NCBI GenBank assembly: GCA_024641705.1
Contig: JAHECO010000002.1
Coordinates: 72,282-136,281, forward strand
DNA: 64,000 nucleotides
Direction: 5' to 3'
Source: Candidatus Kryptoniota bacterium
Lineage (GTDB): Bacteria; Bacteroidota; Ignavibacteria; Kryptoniales; JAKASW01
Below, in pieces: positions 31,790 to 40,389 of the stretch (position 1 is the first letter of the stretch; each line of letters begins with the position of its first letter). Position numbers and translations under genes: made by a program. A model generated the notes under the pieces. It was not told the DNA's origin and did not search any database. It worked only from the letters and a program-made list of their open reading frames with translations.

Positions 31790-32386
31790 TTAATCCTTGG
31801 ACTGGGTAAAATCTTCAACGATCTTCACGAGCTCGGCACGCCCCTGACCGTTTATCGCCGAAAACGGAAGGAAGCACTGGCAGTACTTGAGGTTGGGAAG
31901 CTGCGCTTTGGCGCGAGCCATATGCGTATTCATCTTATTCTGCGAGAGCTTATCCGCTTTTGTCATAACCACGACGTAGGGGATCTTGTAAAACTCGAGC
32001 CAACCGATCATGATCTTGTCCAGCTCCATAGGCTCGTGCCGGGCATCGAGTATCTGGACCACCAGTTTCAGCTGTTTTCTCTCCTGGAGGTAGGTCTCGA
32101 CAAGCTTGGCCCAGCTTGACTTCATGTGTTCCGGGGCGATGGCGTATCCGTAACCGGGAAGGTCAACGAAGTAATGCTCGTCGTTGATCAGGAAAAAATT
32201 CAGGGACCTGGTCTTTCCGGGGGTAGAGCTGGCCTGGGCGAGGTTCTTCTTGTTACAGAGCTTATTTATCAGAGAGGACTTGCCGACGTTAGATCTTCCG
32301 ATGAACGCAACTTCAGGCAAATCGGTATCCGGCACCTGCGAATAGTCCACAGCACTTGTAACAAATTTCGCTGCTTCGATCTTCAT
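31790..32386 (-). CDS. engB: Ribosome biogenesis GTPase EngB (YihA/YsxC)
   Basis: A 198-residue GTPase needed for 50S assembly. G1 is GRSNVGKSS (30-38), G2/switch I TPGKTRSLNFF, G3 DLPGYG, G4 TKAD and G5 near FSAINGQG, all intact. Length is normal. It stands alone, with a 12-bp palindrome (GAGATTAATCTC, 32437-32448) about 50 bases upstream that overlaps a possible -35 box. Confidence 0.95.
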   Translation of the reverse strand: MKIEAAKFVTSAVDYSQVPDTDLPEVAFIGRSNVGKSSLINKLCNKKNLAQASSTPGKTRSLNFFLINDEHYFVDLPGYGYAIAPEHMKSSWAKLVETYLQERKQLKLVVQILDARHEPMELDKIMIGWLEFYKIPYVVVMTKADKLSQNKMNTHMARAKAQLPNLKYCQCFLPFSAINGQGRAELVKIVEDFTQSKD

Positions 32387-32671
32387 AAGGTCACTTCCCC
32401 ATTAAATTCATTTCACGCTTAAAGTTAACAAAATTGGAGATTAATCTCAATCCATCGGACGGGCCGCTAATGCCCGGGTTTGTCGTGGCTCCTCAATTCT
32501 CACGTTTTTTGCCATCTTCATAAAACCGTTTTTATCAAGTCTCTCTAATCCACTGGCAACATGCAACTAATACCAATTCTAGCAACACAAAGTGAGTATT
32601 ATACCCATTCGGAGTCACGCGCCGGCGGGATGAAGGACCCAAAAACGTATAGAGAAACAATCCCACCAATC

Positions 32672-32791
32672 CTGGATTCTTCGTCGCCCGTCCGCAGGGC
32701 GGCCGGACTCCTCAGAATGACAATGCACACCCGGCAACATACAACCCAAACATGTCATTCTGAATCCCGTGAAACGGGATGAAGAATCCAG
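32672..32791. repeat. Composite inverted repeat, copy 1 (120 bp)
   Basis: Ends are perfect 11-bp inverted repeats (CTGGATTCTTC with GAAGAATCCAG). Inside lies a second inverted pair (CAGAATGACA with TGTCATTCTG). Each half contains its own hairpin: CGCCC with GGGCG in the left half, and ATCCCGT with ACGGGAT in the right half. Copy 2 at 33387-33506 has the same length and about nine in ten bases the same by eye. The form is that of a REP/BIME-like or miniature mobile element. Confidence 0.85.
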
Positions 32792-32812
32792 CCTGCAGGG
32801 AATGCCGCAAAT

Positions 32813-32840
32813 CTGGATTCTTCAGTCGTTCAGAATGACA
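32813..32840. repeat. Half unit of the composite repeat
   Basis: Contains CTGGATTCTTC and CAGAATGACA joined by a shortened 7-base middle. It lies 21 bases after copy 1 and mirrors the right half of that copy. Confidence 0.75.
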
Positions 32841-32898
32841 CTTAGAGGTCTGCGCATGAACGAACAAAGATGTCACGAAAGCAGAGAGACTTGAGAAC

Positions 32899-32927
32899 TT
32901 GACATTTTTCTGCCGGTAGGTTAGCAT
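32899..32927 (+). promoter_or_regulatory. Sigma-70 promoter of the GIY-YIG gene
   Basis: TTGACA (32899-32904), 17 bases, TAGCAT (32922-32927): a perfect -35 and a four-of-six -10. It is 14 bases from the GTG start, so the leader is very short. Confidence 0.55.
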
Positions 32928-32941
32928 TCGGCGGGAGAGCC

Positions 32942-33229
32942 GTGCGGACTTATCACGTGTACATCATGGCAAACAAGAAAAACGGGACCATCTACACAGG
33001 CGTCACTAATAATATCGCGAACAGGGTGTACCAGCATAAACACAAGCTTGTTCCCGGATTTACTAGCCGGTACGGCTTGGATCGGCTTGTCTATTGCGAA
33101 GAGCACAATGACATACGAATGGCCATCGTTCGCGAGAAGCAAATCAAGGGGTGGACGCGAAAAAAGAAACTCGCACTCATCGAGTCTATCAACCCCAGCT
33201 GGGATGATCTGAGCGAGGGATGGTATTGA
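32942..33229 (+). CDS. Small GIY-YIG domain nuclease (YhbQ-like)
   Basis: A 95-residue protein that is a single GIY-YIG domain. HVYIMANKKNGTIYTGVTNN holds the two tyrosine motifs (Tyr7 and Tyr18), R28 is the conserved arginine in NRVYQHK, and AIVREKQIKGW carries the conserved glutamate. The GTG start at 32942 has GGGAG a few bases before it. Proteins of this size (COG2827) are widespread; DNA nicking is suspected but the cellular role is unsettled. It lies exactly between two composite palindromic repeats (32672-32840 and 33306-33506), which suggests a link with them. Confidence 0.88.
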   Translation: MRTYHVYIMANKKNGTIYTGVTNNIANRVYQHKHKLVPGFTSRYGLDRLVYCEEHNDIRMAIVREKQIKGWTRKKKLALIESINPSWDDLSEGWY

Positions 33230-33305
33230 TCCGCCAACAGACCGCAATGCCATTCCTTCATCCGGGGCCACTCCCTGCAAAACGCAGAGTAAGCTCAGGC
33301 GAGAT

Positions 33306-33316
33306 GAAGAATCCAG
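33306..33316. repeat. Isolated repeat arm GAAGAATCCAG
   Basis: An exact copy of the right-hand terminal arm of the composite repeat, in inverted orientation to the left arm of copy 2 seventy bases later. Probably the end of a decayed element. Confidence 0.55.
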
Positions 33317-33386
33317 TCCCTGGAAAGTTTGCTAATCTTGAAGTGAGGGATTTTCGCCGAAGACAAATCTCCGATCGGTGCGACTG

Positions 33387-33506
33387 CTGGATTCTTCGTC
33401 GCCCGTCCGCAGGGCGGCCGGACTCCTCAGAATGACAATATACACCTGGCAAGATACCACCTAAACCTGTCATTCTGAATCGCGTAAAACGGGAGGATGA
33501 ATCCAG
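33387..33506. repeat. Composite inverted repeat, copy 2 (120 bp)
   Basis: Same length and layout as copy 1. The left 53 bases are identical to copy 1; differences are concentrated in the middle and right half (about 11 in total by eye). The right terminal arm is altered (GGATGAATCCAG). Identical left halves suggest recent spread or gene conversion. Confidence 0.85.
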
Positions 33507-33656
33507 ACCATAAGTCCGAAAGTGAGGTAGACACTGGGCCCCGACACGTCTGCCGGATAATCATGGAAAATGATTTGCCCGTGCAGGGCGGATTTGATCC
33601 GTCCGTCAAGCACTTGCGGTAGGATTCCTTACGGTGTGTTACGATATGCGGGCGTA

Positions 33657-34109
33657 CTACTGAGCCGGGGTAGACTCGGCTTTGGCTTCCTTCACCGGAG
33701 TTTCTTCCTTCTCCTTCTTGGACTTGCGGCGTTTCTCCGCTTCGTCCGCGGCATTGAAGTCGACCAGTTCTATAATGGCAACTTCACCGCCGTCTCCATG
33801 CCGCTGTCCGAGCTTCACTACCCGGGTGTACCCGCCCGGTCTGTCCTGCACTCTCGGCGCAATTTCGGAAAAGAGTATCTTCAATGCCTCGCGGTCCTTT
33901 ATGAAGCGCGATACATGCCGCCGGGCCGGCACGCTGTCTTTTCTGGCTTTGGTTATCAGGGGCTCTATGAAGACGCGCGTCTCCTTCGCCTTAGCCAGCG
34001 TCGTCCTGACCTGTTTGTATAGTATGAGGCTCGTTGCCAGAGACTCCATCAGAGCTTTCCGATGGGAATGCGTCCTCTTTAGTTTTCTTCCAGAATTCAG
34101 GTGTCTCAT
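33657..34109 (-). CDS. rplQ: Ribosomal protein L17
   Basis: A 150-residue large-subunit protein near the exit tunnel. The core starts MRHLNSGRKLKRTHSHRKAL and contains LITKARKDSVPARRHV and RPGGYTRVVKLGQRHGDG. Some 25 residues beyond the usual end form a charged Lys/Glu/Ala tail (from RRKSKKEKEE). It is the last gene of the long ribosomal operon, 15 bases after rpoA. Confidence 0.96.
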   Translation of the reverse strand: MRHLNSGRKLKRTHSHRKALMESLATSLILYKQVRTTLAKAKETRVFIEPLITKARKDSVPARRHVSRFIKDREALKILFSEIAPRVQDRPGGYTRVVKLGQRHGDGGEVAIIELVDFNAADEAEKRRKSKKEKEETPVKEAKAESTPAQ

Positions 34110-34124
34110 TCTTAAAAACTCCGA

Positions 34125-35096
34125 TTACTCGTTCTCGTCTTTCAAATATTTGCTGACGTCCATTCCGCCGATCTTCTCCGCCAGTTCTGCCAGCGACTTC
34201 CTTCCGAAATTTCTGAACCTCAGGAGCTCCGCCTCGTCCTTGTTGACAAGTTCGGAGATGGTATGGATGTTGGCGGCCTTCAGGCAGTTGTGCGCCCGCA
34301 CCGAGAGTTCGAGTTCATCCACCGACATCTTAAGAAGTTTCCTGATGCGTGCGGCTTCCTCTTCCTGTGCGGAGCCTTCCTCTGTTGCCTCCTGATGTAT
34401 CCCGAGATTGAGGAAGAGCTGGATATGGTCCTGCAGCATTTTCGCCGCCGTCGTGACCGCGTCTTCGGGGGTTATCGAGCCGTCTGTTTCCACTTCGAGC
34501 GTCAGCTTTTCGAGAGTCGTTTTCTCTCCGATTCCCGTCGGCTGAACGAAAAATCTGACGTTTCTGATCGGTGAGAACAGCGCGTCGATCGAAACCAGGT
34601 CTTCCGGCGCTTCCGCAAGCTTGTGGTCTTCGGCGGGCTCGTAGCCTTTCCCGCGGCTTATCCTCAACTCGACCTCTATCTCCCTCGAGTCACTTAGAGT
34701 GCCGATGTGGTGTTCCGGGTTCAGCACTTCTATCTGGGGGTACTGGCGCTGGATTTCCTCCGCCGTGAATTCCATCGGGCCTTTCAGCTTCAGGTTGATC
34801 TTGTTGATCTTTTTGTCTATCAGCTTAACCCGGACCCCCTTGAGATTCAGCGTGAAATCGACGAGGTCTTCGGACATCCCTTTGATGGTGGAGAACTCGT
34901 GAAGCGCGCCGGGAATCCTAAAATGTGTGAATGTCCATCCGGGTATGGACGAGAGCAGGACTCTCCTGAAGGAATTGCCCAGGGTAGTAGCGTAGCCGCG
35001 TTCAAGCGGTTCCACCACGAAGCGACCGAAAGTATTACTATAACTAGACTGATCCAAGACAATTGTTTCTGGCATTTGCAATTTCACAGCGCTCAT
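34125..35096 (-). CDS. rpoA: RNA polymerase alpha subunit
   Basis: A 323-residue subunit. The N-terminal assembly domain contains FVVEPLERGYATTLGNSFRR and LLSSIPGWTFTHFRI; a flexible linker follows near residues 225-250. The C-terminal domain that contacts promoters and activators has LELSVRAHNCLKAANI and LLRFRNFGRKSLAEL. Full length. It sits between rpsD and rplQ, the classical alpha operon order. Confidence 0.97.
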   Translation of the reverse strand: MSAVKLQMPETIVLDQSSYSNTFGRFVVEPLERGYATTLGNSFRRVLLSSIPGWTFTHFRIPGALHEFSTIKGMSEDLVDFTLNLKGVRVKLIDKKINKINLKLKGPMEFTAEEIQRQYPQIEVLNPEHHIGTLSDSREIEVELRISRGKGYEPAEDHKLAEAPEDLVSIDALFSPIRNVRFFVQPTGIGEKTTLEKLTLEVETDGSITPEDAVTTAAKMLQDHIQLFLNLGIHQEATEEGSAQEEEAARIRKLLKMSVDELELSVRAHNCLKAANIHTISELVNKDEAELLRFRNFGRKSLAELAEKIGGMDVSKYLKDENE

Positions 35097-35132
35097 TAGA
35101 TTTTCACCTCAATTAAATTTCTCAGTTGCTCT

Positions 35133-35148
35133 TCCCGACTCGTCGGGA
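35133..35148. repeat. Small palindrome in the rpsD-rpoA spacer
   Basis: A 6-bp stem, TCCCGA with TCGGGA, around a 4-base loop in an 88-base spacer that is long for this operon. Similar GC-rich palindromes occupy other long spacers here. It may be a dispersed repeat or an mRNA structure. Confidence 0.5.
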
Positions 35149-35184
35149 TCCCTTCGGATAACGCCTCTTTCAGCGCAACAGTCA

Positions 35185-35817
35185 TCACTTCGAGTACAAC
35201 TCGACGATAAGCTGTTCGTGGACATCGGGCAGCGGTATCTCCCCGCGTTCGGGGACCTGAAGGAACGTTCCCGTCAGCTGGGCCTTGTCGAGCTGCAGAT
35301 AGGACGGCAACATTCCGTCCTTAACCCTCTTGAGGGAAGAATGGATGGCGTCGAGCTGGTTGCTCGCCTCGGCCACTTTGATGACATCCCCGGCCTTCAC
35401 CAGATAGGATGCAACGTCCACCCGTTTGTCGTTCACCAGGAAATGTCCGTGGAGCACGAGCTGCCTGGCGCCCTTTCTCGACGGCGCGAAGCCCAGCCTG
35501 TACAGGACGTTGTCGAGTCTCCGTTCGAGGAGCCTCAACAGGTTCTCGCCTGTTCTGCCCTTCTGGTGGGTGGCCATCTCGAAGTAGTTCCTGAACTGCT
35601 GCTCGAAGACGCCGTACATGCGTTTCACCTTCTGCTTCTCGCGGAGCTGCACTCCGTACTCGCTGACTTTCTGGCGCCTGCGGAGGCCGTGCTGCCCGGG
35701 GGCGTAGTTCCGCCTCTCAAGCGGACACTTGTCAGTGTAGCACTTGACTCCCTTCAGAAACAGCTTCTGTCTTTCTCTTCTGCACAGTCTGCAACTCGCT
35801 TCTACATATCTTCCCAT
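35185..35817 (-). CDS. rpsD: Ribosomal protein S4
   Basis: A 210-residue primary 16S rRNA-binding protein and assembly initiator. It is the zinc-binding (C+) form with Cys9, Cys12, Cys26 and Cys31 near the N-terminus. The S4 RNA-binding domain contains RRLDNVLYRLGFAPSRKGARQ and GHFLVNDKRVDVASYLV. In many bacteria S4 represses the alpha operon by binding its mRNA; no such site was identified here. Confidence 0.97.
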   Translation of the reverse strand: MGRYVEASCRLCRRERQKLFLKGVKCYTDKCPLERRNYAPGQHGLRRRQKVSEYGVQLREKQKVKRMYGVFEQQFRNYFEMATHQKGRTGENLLRLLERRLDNVLYRLGFAPSRKGARQLVLHGHFLVNDKRVDVASYLVKAGDVIKVAEASNQLDAIHSSLKRVKDGMLPSYLQLDKAQLTGTFLQVPERGEIPLPDVHEQLIVELYSK

Positions 35818-35838
35818 TTACTACTCCGAAAAATTTGA

Positions 35839-36225
35839 TTAAACTCTACGTCTCTTTGGAGGCCTGCAGCCGTTGTGAGGAATCGGCGTCACATCGCGGA
35901 TGCTCGTGATCTCGAGTCCGCCGGTCTGAAGCGATCTGATAGCCGCTTCACGTCCGGACCCAGGTCCCTTGACAAGGACTTCCACTTTCTTCATGCCGAG
36001 GCTTGCCGCTTCTTTTGCGGCGGCCTCTCCGGCCGACTGCGCCGCATACGGAGTGCTCTTCCTCGATCCTTTGAATCCCATCTTGCCCGCGGAGGACCAG
36101 GACACGACGTTACCGTAGATGTCCGTAAGGGCGACGACGGTGTTGTTGAACGTCGCTTTTATATGCGCTATGCCGTGGGCGTCGACCTGTGTCTTCTTAC
36201 GCTTTTTTCCTGCTGCCTTTGACAA
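35839..36225 (-). CDS. rpsK: Ribosomal protein S11
   Basis: A 128-residue protein of the 30S platform. Contains [36 protein letters not shown] and a C-terminus [18 protein letters not shown], all typical. The N-terminus is basic and extended by a few residues. It lies 19 bases after rpsM and 21 before rpsD. Confidence 0.97.
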   Translation of the reverse strand: MSKAAGKKRKKTQVDAHGIAHIKATFNNTVVALTDIYGNVVSWSSAGKMGFKGSRKSTPYAAQSAGEAAAKEAASLGMKKVEVLVKGPGSGREAAIRSLQTGGLEITSIRDVTPIPHNGCRPPKRRRV

Positions 36226-36244
36226 CTCAAAAACCTCCTATGCT

Positions 36245-36628
36245 TTACTTCTTAGCCGCGACTTTCTTCTTGCCGGCAACCGTGCGTCTCTTGCCTTTAC
36301 GCGTTCGCGAATTCGTCCGGGTGCGCTGGCCTCTGACGGGGAGTCCCCTCCGATGGCGCAGCCCGCGGTAGCTCCCGATGTCCATCAATCTCTTGATGTT
36401 CATCTGGGTCTCGCTCCTCAGGGCACCTTCCACCTTGTACTCGGTGGTGATCACCTGCCGGATCTTCGCGACCTCTTCATCGCTCAGCTCGGCGATGTGC
36501 TTTGCAGGGTCGACTCCCGCTTTCTCCAGTATGTCGATGGCGGACGCATGGCCGATCCCGTAGATGTAAGTCAGGCCGATCTCGGCCCGCTTGTTTTTCG
36601 GTAAATCTACTCCTGAAATTCTCGCCAA
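36245..36628 (-). CDS. rpsM: Ribosomal protein S13
   Basis: A 127-residue protein of the 30S head that contacts the P-site tRNA and the 50S subunit. It begins [22 protein letters not shown], has the helix-hairpin-helix [15 protein letters not shown], and ends in a basic tail after [19 protein letters not shown]. Normal length. It lies 15 bases downstream of rpmJ. Confidence 0.97.
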   Translation of the reverse strand: MARISGVDLPKNKRAEIGLTYIYGIGHASAIDILEKAGVDPAKHIAELSDEEVAKIRQVITTEYKVEGALRSETQMNIKRLMDIGSYRGLRHRRGLPVRGQRTRTNSRTRKGKRRTVAGKKKVAAKK

Positions 36629-36643
36629 CTTAATTCTCCTTTG

Positions 36644-36760
36644 TTATCCCTGGCGCTGCTTGTGTTTCGGATTCTTCTTGCAGATCACTCTGACAACGCC
36701 TTTGCGCTTGATAACCTTGCAGTTGTCGCAAAGCTTCCGCACCGATGCTCTGACTTTCAT
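36644..36760 (-). CDS. rpmJ: Ribosomal protein L36
   Basis: A 38-residue protein, [20 protein letters not shown] at its start, ending [11 protein letters not shown]. It is the zinc-binding form, with Cys11, Cys14, Cys27 and His33 as ligands. It stabilises domain structure in 23S rRNA. It sits between infA (12 bases) and rpsM (15 bases), its normal place. Confidence 0.96.
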   Translation of the reverse strand: MKVRASVRKLCDNCKVIKRKGVVRVICKKNPKHKQRQG

Positions 36761-36772
36761 TTTCTCAATTCC

Positions 36773-36991
36773 TTACTTGTAACGATAAACGATTCTGCCT
36801 TTGCTGAGGTCGTACGGGGAAAGCTCAACCGTGACCTTGTCTCCGACCAGAATCTTGATGAAGTTCATTCTCATTTTTCCCGAGATATGCGCCAGGATCT
36901 CGTGGCCGCTGTCCAGCTTGACACGAAATGTCGCGTTGGGCAGCGTCTCGCTTATTGTACCGTCGACCTTAATCTGTCCTTGTTTAGCCAT
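36773..36991 (-). CDS. infA: Translation initiation factor IF-1
   Basis: A 72-residue OB-fold protein that binds the 30S A site. It begins [20 protein letters not shown] and contains [20 protein letters not shown] and [18 protein letters not shown], all diagnostic. Its start overlaps the end of map by 8 bases, so it is probably translationally coupled. Confidence 0.97.
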   Translation of the reverse strand: MAKQGQIKVDGTISETLPNATFRVKLDSGHEILAHISGKMRMNFIKILVGDKVTVELSPYDLSKGRIVYRYK

Positions 36992-37751
36992 TGGAAGCAG
37001 TCAGTATTTCCGGTTTTCCATCTGTTATTACGACAGTATGTTCAAAATGAGCCGAGGGTTTGCCGTCCGATGTATAGACGGTCCAGCCATCCCTCGCCGT
37101 GTAGACTCTATATGATCCCGCGTTGACCATCGGTTCGATCGCCAGTGTCATTCCCGTACGGAGCAGAGGGCCTTTGCCTCTTTTCCCGTAATTCGGAACC
37201 GGCGGGTCTTCATGTAGCTTCGTACCTATCCCGTGTCCGACCAGGTCGCGAACCACCGAGAAGCCGTTGGATTCCACGTATTCCTGGACAGCCTGCGAGA
37301 TATCCTCGACGTGGTTATGGGCTACTGCGTTCTCGATTCCCACGTACAGCGCCTTTTCCGTCACCTCCATCAGCTTCCGCTTTTCTTCGGATATCTCTCC
37401 GATGGCGAACGTTCTGGCAGCGTCTCCGTAGTAACCATTCTTTATCGCTCCGACATCGACGGAAAGCAGCTGCCCCTCTTCCAGCCTTCTCGGGCCGGGT
37501 ATGCCGTGAACGACCTGGTCGTCGATCGACAGACATATCGTTGCCGGAAAAAGGTTCCGCTTGTCGAAACCGTAACCCTTGAACGCGGGTTTTGCATTTT
37601 GTGAAAGAACGTAATCTTCTGCGATCCGATCCAGTTCTTCGGTGGTGACTCCCGGCTTCACATGCTTCCCGACGATTTCCAGGATGCCGGCCACCACTTT
37701 GCCCACCTCGCGCATTAAATCTACTTCGCGGGGTGTCTTAACAGTAATCAT
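36984..37751 (-). CDS. map: Methionine aminopeptidase, type I
   Basis: A 255-residue metalloenzyme that removes N-terminal methionine from nascent proteins. The five metal ligands are readable: Asp in [14 protein letters not shown] (two of them), His in [10 protein letters not shown], Glu in TLAIEPMV and Glu in HFEHTVVIT. Normal length for the bacterial type without an N-terminal zinc finger. It lies directly after secY (6 bases); adk, often found between secY and map, is absent. Confidence 0.96.
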   Translation of the reverse strand: MITVKTPREVDLMREVGKVVAGILEIVGKHVKPGVTTEELDRIAEDYVLSQNAKPAFKGYGFDKRNLFPATICLSIDDQVVHGIPGPRRLEEGQLLSVDVGAIKNGYYGDAARTFAIGEISEEKRKLMEVTEKALYVGIENAVAHNHVEDISQAVQEYVESNGFSVVRDLVGHGIGTKLHEDPPVPNYGKRGKGPLLRTGMTLAIEPMVNAGSYRVYTARDGWTVYTSDGKPSAHFEHTVVITDGKPEILTASNG

Positions 37752-37757
37752 CCAAAA

Positions 37758-39101
37758 TCAAGAATAACGACGGCTTTTCAGTTTTCCGGTCTTCATGAAG
37801 CCGTCATAATGGTGCATCACCAGCTGTGATTCAATCTGGTGTACAGTCTCCAGGCCTACGCCGACGATAATGAGCAGGCTTGTGCCTCCAAAAAACGAGG
37901 CGAAACTCTGGCTCACTCCGAACCTCACCATGAACGCGGGCAGGATCGCGACTATCGCCAGGAATATGGACCCCGGGAGCGTCACCTTCGTAAGTATGTT
38001 GTCAATGAAATCCGCCGTGTGTTGTCCGGGCCTGATACCCGGGACGAACCCACCCTGTTTCTTCATGTTGTCCGCGACGTCGGTCGGGTTGAAGGCAATG
38101 GCTGTGTAAAAGTAAGTGAAGAAAATAATCATCAAAGCGTAAATGAAAGAATAGACGAACGACGTGAACGAGAAGTATCCCGCGATGCTCTGCATGAACT
38201 CGTTCTCCGGGAAGAATGTCAAAACCGTCTGCGGAACGAACATGATCGACTGCGCGAAGATGATAGGCATAACGCCTGCTGTGTTCACGCGGATCGGGAT
38301 ATACTGCATTACACCGCCGTAAACTTTTCGGCCCACGACCCTCTTGGCATACTGCACCGGGACCTTCCTGGTTCCTTCGGTCACGTACACGATGGCCGCG
38401 ATGATTCCGATCATCAGGGCGACAACCACGAGCTCGGAGATGAAGCCCCTCGTGCCTGAGCTGACGAGCTGGTACTCATCAAGTATCGCGTTGGGAAATC
38501 TGGCTATGATGTTGATGGTGATGATCAGGGAGATACCGTTGCCGATACCTTTGTCGGTAATCTGTTCGCCAAGCCACATCATGAAGATAGTGGCCGAGGT
38601 CAGGAATATAACGGTGGACAGAGTGAAACCGATTCCGCGGACCACGTCGGGAATGACGGGAAATCCACCCGGAGTGGTCATGCTTTCCAGCCTGACGCTC
38701 ACGCCCCATGCCTGCAAAGCAGAAATGAGTACCGTGCCGTAGCGGGAAAGCTGCCTTATCTTCTTCTGACCTTCCTCGCCCTCCCTCTGCAGCTTCTGGA
38801 AGTACGGAACAACCGCGCCAAGAAGCTGGATGACGATTTCTGCGCTGATGTAAGGCATAATCCCCAACGCGAAAATTGCCGCGTTAGAGAAAGCTCCTCC
38901 GGCGAACAAGTCGTACAATCCGAACAGCGTGTTCTGCGATTGAGTCCGGGTAACTTCTGCAAGCAGAGATGCGTCCACACCCGGAAGAGTGATATGCGCT
39001 CCGAGCCGGACGACAGCAAGGAGTCCCGCAGTGTAGAGAATCCGCTTCCGCAAATCCTCCACCTTGAAGACGTTTCTTAGACTCTCAGTTAGTCTCGACA
39101 T
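37758..39101 (-). CDS. secY: Preprotein translocase subunit SecY
   Basis: A 447-residue ten-helix channel subunit for protein export and membrane insertion. Contains TLPGVDASLL, GIMPYISAEIVIQLL in the second helix, RLESMTTPGGFPVIPD, and GGVMQYIPIRVNTAGVMPII, a hallmark segment. Cytoplasmic loops are rich in Arg/Lys as expected. It is 3 bases after rplO. SecE should be encoded next to nusG just outside the window. Confidence 0.97.
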   Translation of the reverse strand: MSRLTESLRNVFKVEDLRKRILYTAGLLAVVRLGAHITLPGVDASLLAEVTRTQSQNTLFGLYDLFAGGAFSNAAIFALGIMPYISAEIVIQLLGAVVPYFQKLQREGEEGQKKIRQLSRYGTVLISALQAWGVSVRLESMTTPGGFPVIPDVVRGIGFTLSTVIFLTSATIFMMWLGEQITDKGIGNGISLIITINIIARFPNAILDEYQLVSSGTRGFISELVVVALMIGIIAAIVYVTEGTRKVPVQYAKRVVGRKVYGGVMQYIPIRVNTAGVMPIIFAQSIMFVPQTVLTFFPENEFMQSIAGYFSFTSFVYSFIYALMIIFFTYFYTAIAFNPTDVADNMKKQGGFVPGIRPGQHTADFIDNILTKVTLPGSIFLAIVAILPAFMVRFGVSQSFASFFGGTSLLIIVGVGLETVHQIESQLVMHHYDGFMKTGKLKSRRYS

Positions 39102-39104
39102 TTC

Positions 39105-39596
39105 TTATGACTCGAGTGTTTTTGTCCCGCCGATAGCCGGGATCATTTCGACTTTGCCGCCTGCCGCTGCTATCTTCTCGGAGGCCGATTTGCTGAAAGC
39201 GTTTGCAGTCACCTGCAGTTTCGCGCTAAGATTCCCGTCGCCGAGTATCTTTACCGGGACAGATTTCTTCGCCACAGCCCCGAGCCTGTAGAGCACTTCG
39301 GGGGTAACCACTCCGTCTGCAAGCTTCCCCGACTCGGCAAGCTTGCCGAGGGTGGAGACATTGACGATCTGGAACTCCACGCGGAACGGGCTCTTGAAAC
39401 CGAATTTCGGGATACGCCTGTTAAGCGGCATCTGACCGCCTTCAAACCAGGGTCTGATCTGATCACCTGAACGGGAACGCTGCCCTTTGTGTCCCTTTCC
39501 CGCCGTCTTGCCGTGACCCGAACCGACTCCGCGTCCGATGCGCTTTACCTTTTTTCTCGCACCCGGAGCATACTTCAAATTTCCTAGAACGTTCAT
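39105..39596 (-). CDS. rplO: Ribosomal protein L15
   Basis: A 163-residue large-subunit protein. The glycine-rich N-terminal part (GRGVGSGHGKTAGKGHKGQR) and GGQMPLNRRIPKFGF are typical; the C-terminal globular domain contains VKILGDGNLSAKLQVTANAF. About 15 residues longer than E. coli L15 at the C-terminus. It lies between rpmD and secY. Confidence 0.96.
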   Translation of the reverse strand: MNVLGNLKYAPGARKKVKRIGRGVGSGHGKTAGKGHKGQRSRSGDQIRPWFEGGQMPLNRRIPKFGFKSPFRVEFQIVNVSTLGKLAESGKLADGVVTPEVLYRLGAVAKKSVPVKILGDGNLSAKLQVTANAFSKSASEKIAAAGGKVEMIPAIGGTKTLES

Positions 39597-39604
39597 GAAA
39601 TCTC

Positions 39605-39793
39605 CTAAGCCTCCTCAACACGGACTAGATGCTGGACTTTAGCAATCATTCCTCTGATCTGAGGAGTATCTTTCTTCACCACCGATTTTCTGATCCTGCC
39701 GAGCCCGAGTGCTTCGATTGTAAGCTTCTGCCTCTTCGGCCTCTCGATGGTGCTTCTGATCTGTGTTATCTTGATTTTCTTTTCGCCACTCAT
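39605..39793 (-). CDS. rpmD: Ribosomal protein L30
   Basis: A 62-residue protein with [19 protein letters not shown] and [20 protein letters not shown], the normal L30 pattern, and a final VQHLVRVEE. Its start overlaps the rpsE stop by 4 bases. Confidence 0.96.
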   Translation of the reverse strand: MSGEKKIKITQIRSTIERPKRQKLTIEALGLGRIRKSVVKKDTPQIRGMIAKVQHLVRVEEA

Positions 39794-40374
39794 TTGGATA
39801 CCTCCGCCGAATCTGCCGTCGCGCCGCTTGCCGTCTCAGGACCGGCGTCGACCGCAAACAGATCACGCGTTCTCATGCCGCGCTTCTCTGATATCATATG
39901 GGCGTCGGAGAGATTCAGCAGCGCACGCATCGTCGCCTTGACGACGTTATGCGGGTTCGACGAGCCCATCGACTTTGTAAGAACGTCCTGAACGCCTGCC
40001 GATTCAAGAACCGCGCGGACGCCTCCGCCGGCTATCACGCCCGTACCGGGAGTTGCAGGTTTCAACAAGACCTTCGCGGCGCCGAATTTACCGATCACCG
40101 GATGCGGGACAGTACCGCGCAGCACCGCCACCCTTACGACATTCTTCTTGGCGTCGTCGACTCCCTTGCTGATGGCGTCGTTAACTTCGTTGGCTTTGCC
40201 GAGGCCGACTCCGACGCTTCCCTTGCCGTCACCGACCACGACGATCGCGTTGAAGCTGAAGCGCCTTCCGCCTTTTACAACCTTTGCCACGCGGTTGATA
40301 TGGACGAGCTTTTCCTTCAGCTCCGTTTGATCCGGCTTTACTCTTTGTGCGTTCTTAAGGTCTCTTAATTTCAT
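39790..40374 (-). CDS. rpsE: Ribosomal protein S5
   Basis: A 194-residue 30S protein involved in decoding accuracy. Contains [40 protein letters not shown] and [22 protein letters not shown]-terminal Ala/Ser/Asp-rich tail of about 20 residues goes beyond the usual end. It lies between rplR and rpmD. Confidence 0.97.
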   Translation of the reverse strand: MKLRDLKNAQRVKPDQTELKEKLVHINRVAKVVKGGRRFSFNAIVVVGDGKGSVGVGLGKANEVNDAISKGVDDAKKNVVRVAVLRGTVPHPVIGKFGAAKVLLKPATPGTGVIAGGGVRAVLESAGVQDVLTKSMGSSNPHNVVKATMRALLNLSDAHMISEKRGMRTRDLFAVDAGPETASGATADSAEVSK

Positions 40375-40389
40375 TTGTCAAATGCCTTT

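Larger units (their letters stand above)
32387..32941. other. 555-bp intergenic region with composite palindromic repeats
   Basis: The first 280 bases are AT-rich and hold the engB upstream palindrome (32437-32448). From 32672 onward it is occupied by a complete 120-bp composite repeat, an extra half unit (32813-32840), and then the promoter of the GIY-YIG gene. No coding frame is convincing. Confidence 0.7.
33230..33656. other. 427-bp intergenic region with repeats after the GIY-YIG gene
   Basis: Holds a single repeat arm (33306-33316), the second 120-bp composite repeat (33387-33506), and about 150 bases before the end of rplQ in which no clear terminator is seen. No coding frame is convincing. 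Confidence 0.65.

Noticed and set aside
32672-33506. Possible CRISPR array
   Set aside because: Only two full repeats of 120 bp, spaced hundreds of bases apart with a gene between them and with internal inverted symmetry. Not CRISPR repeats, and no cas genes are present.
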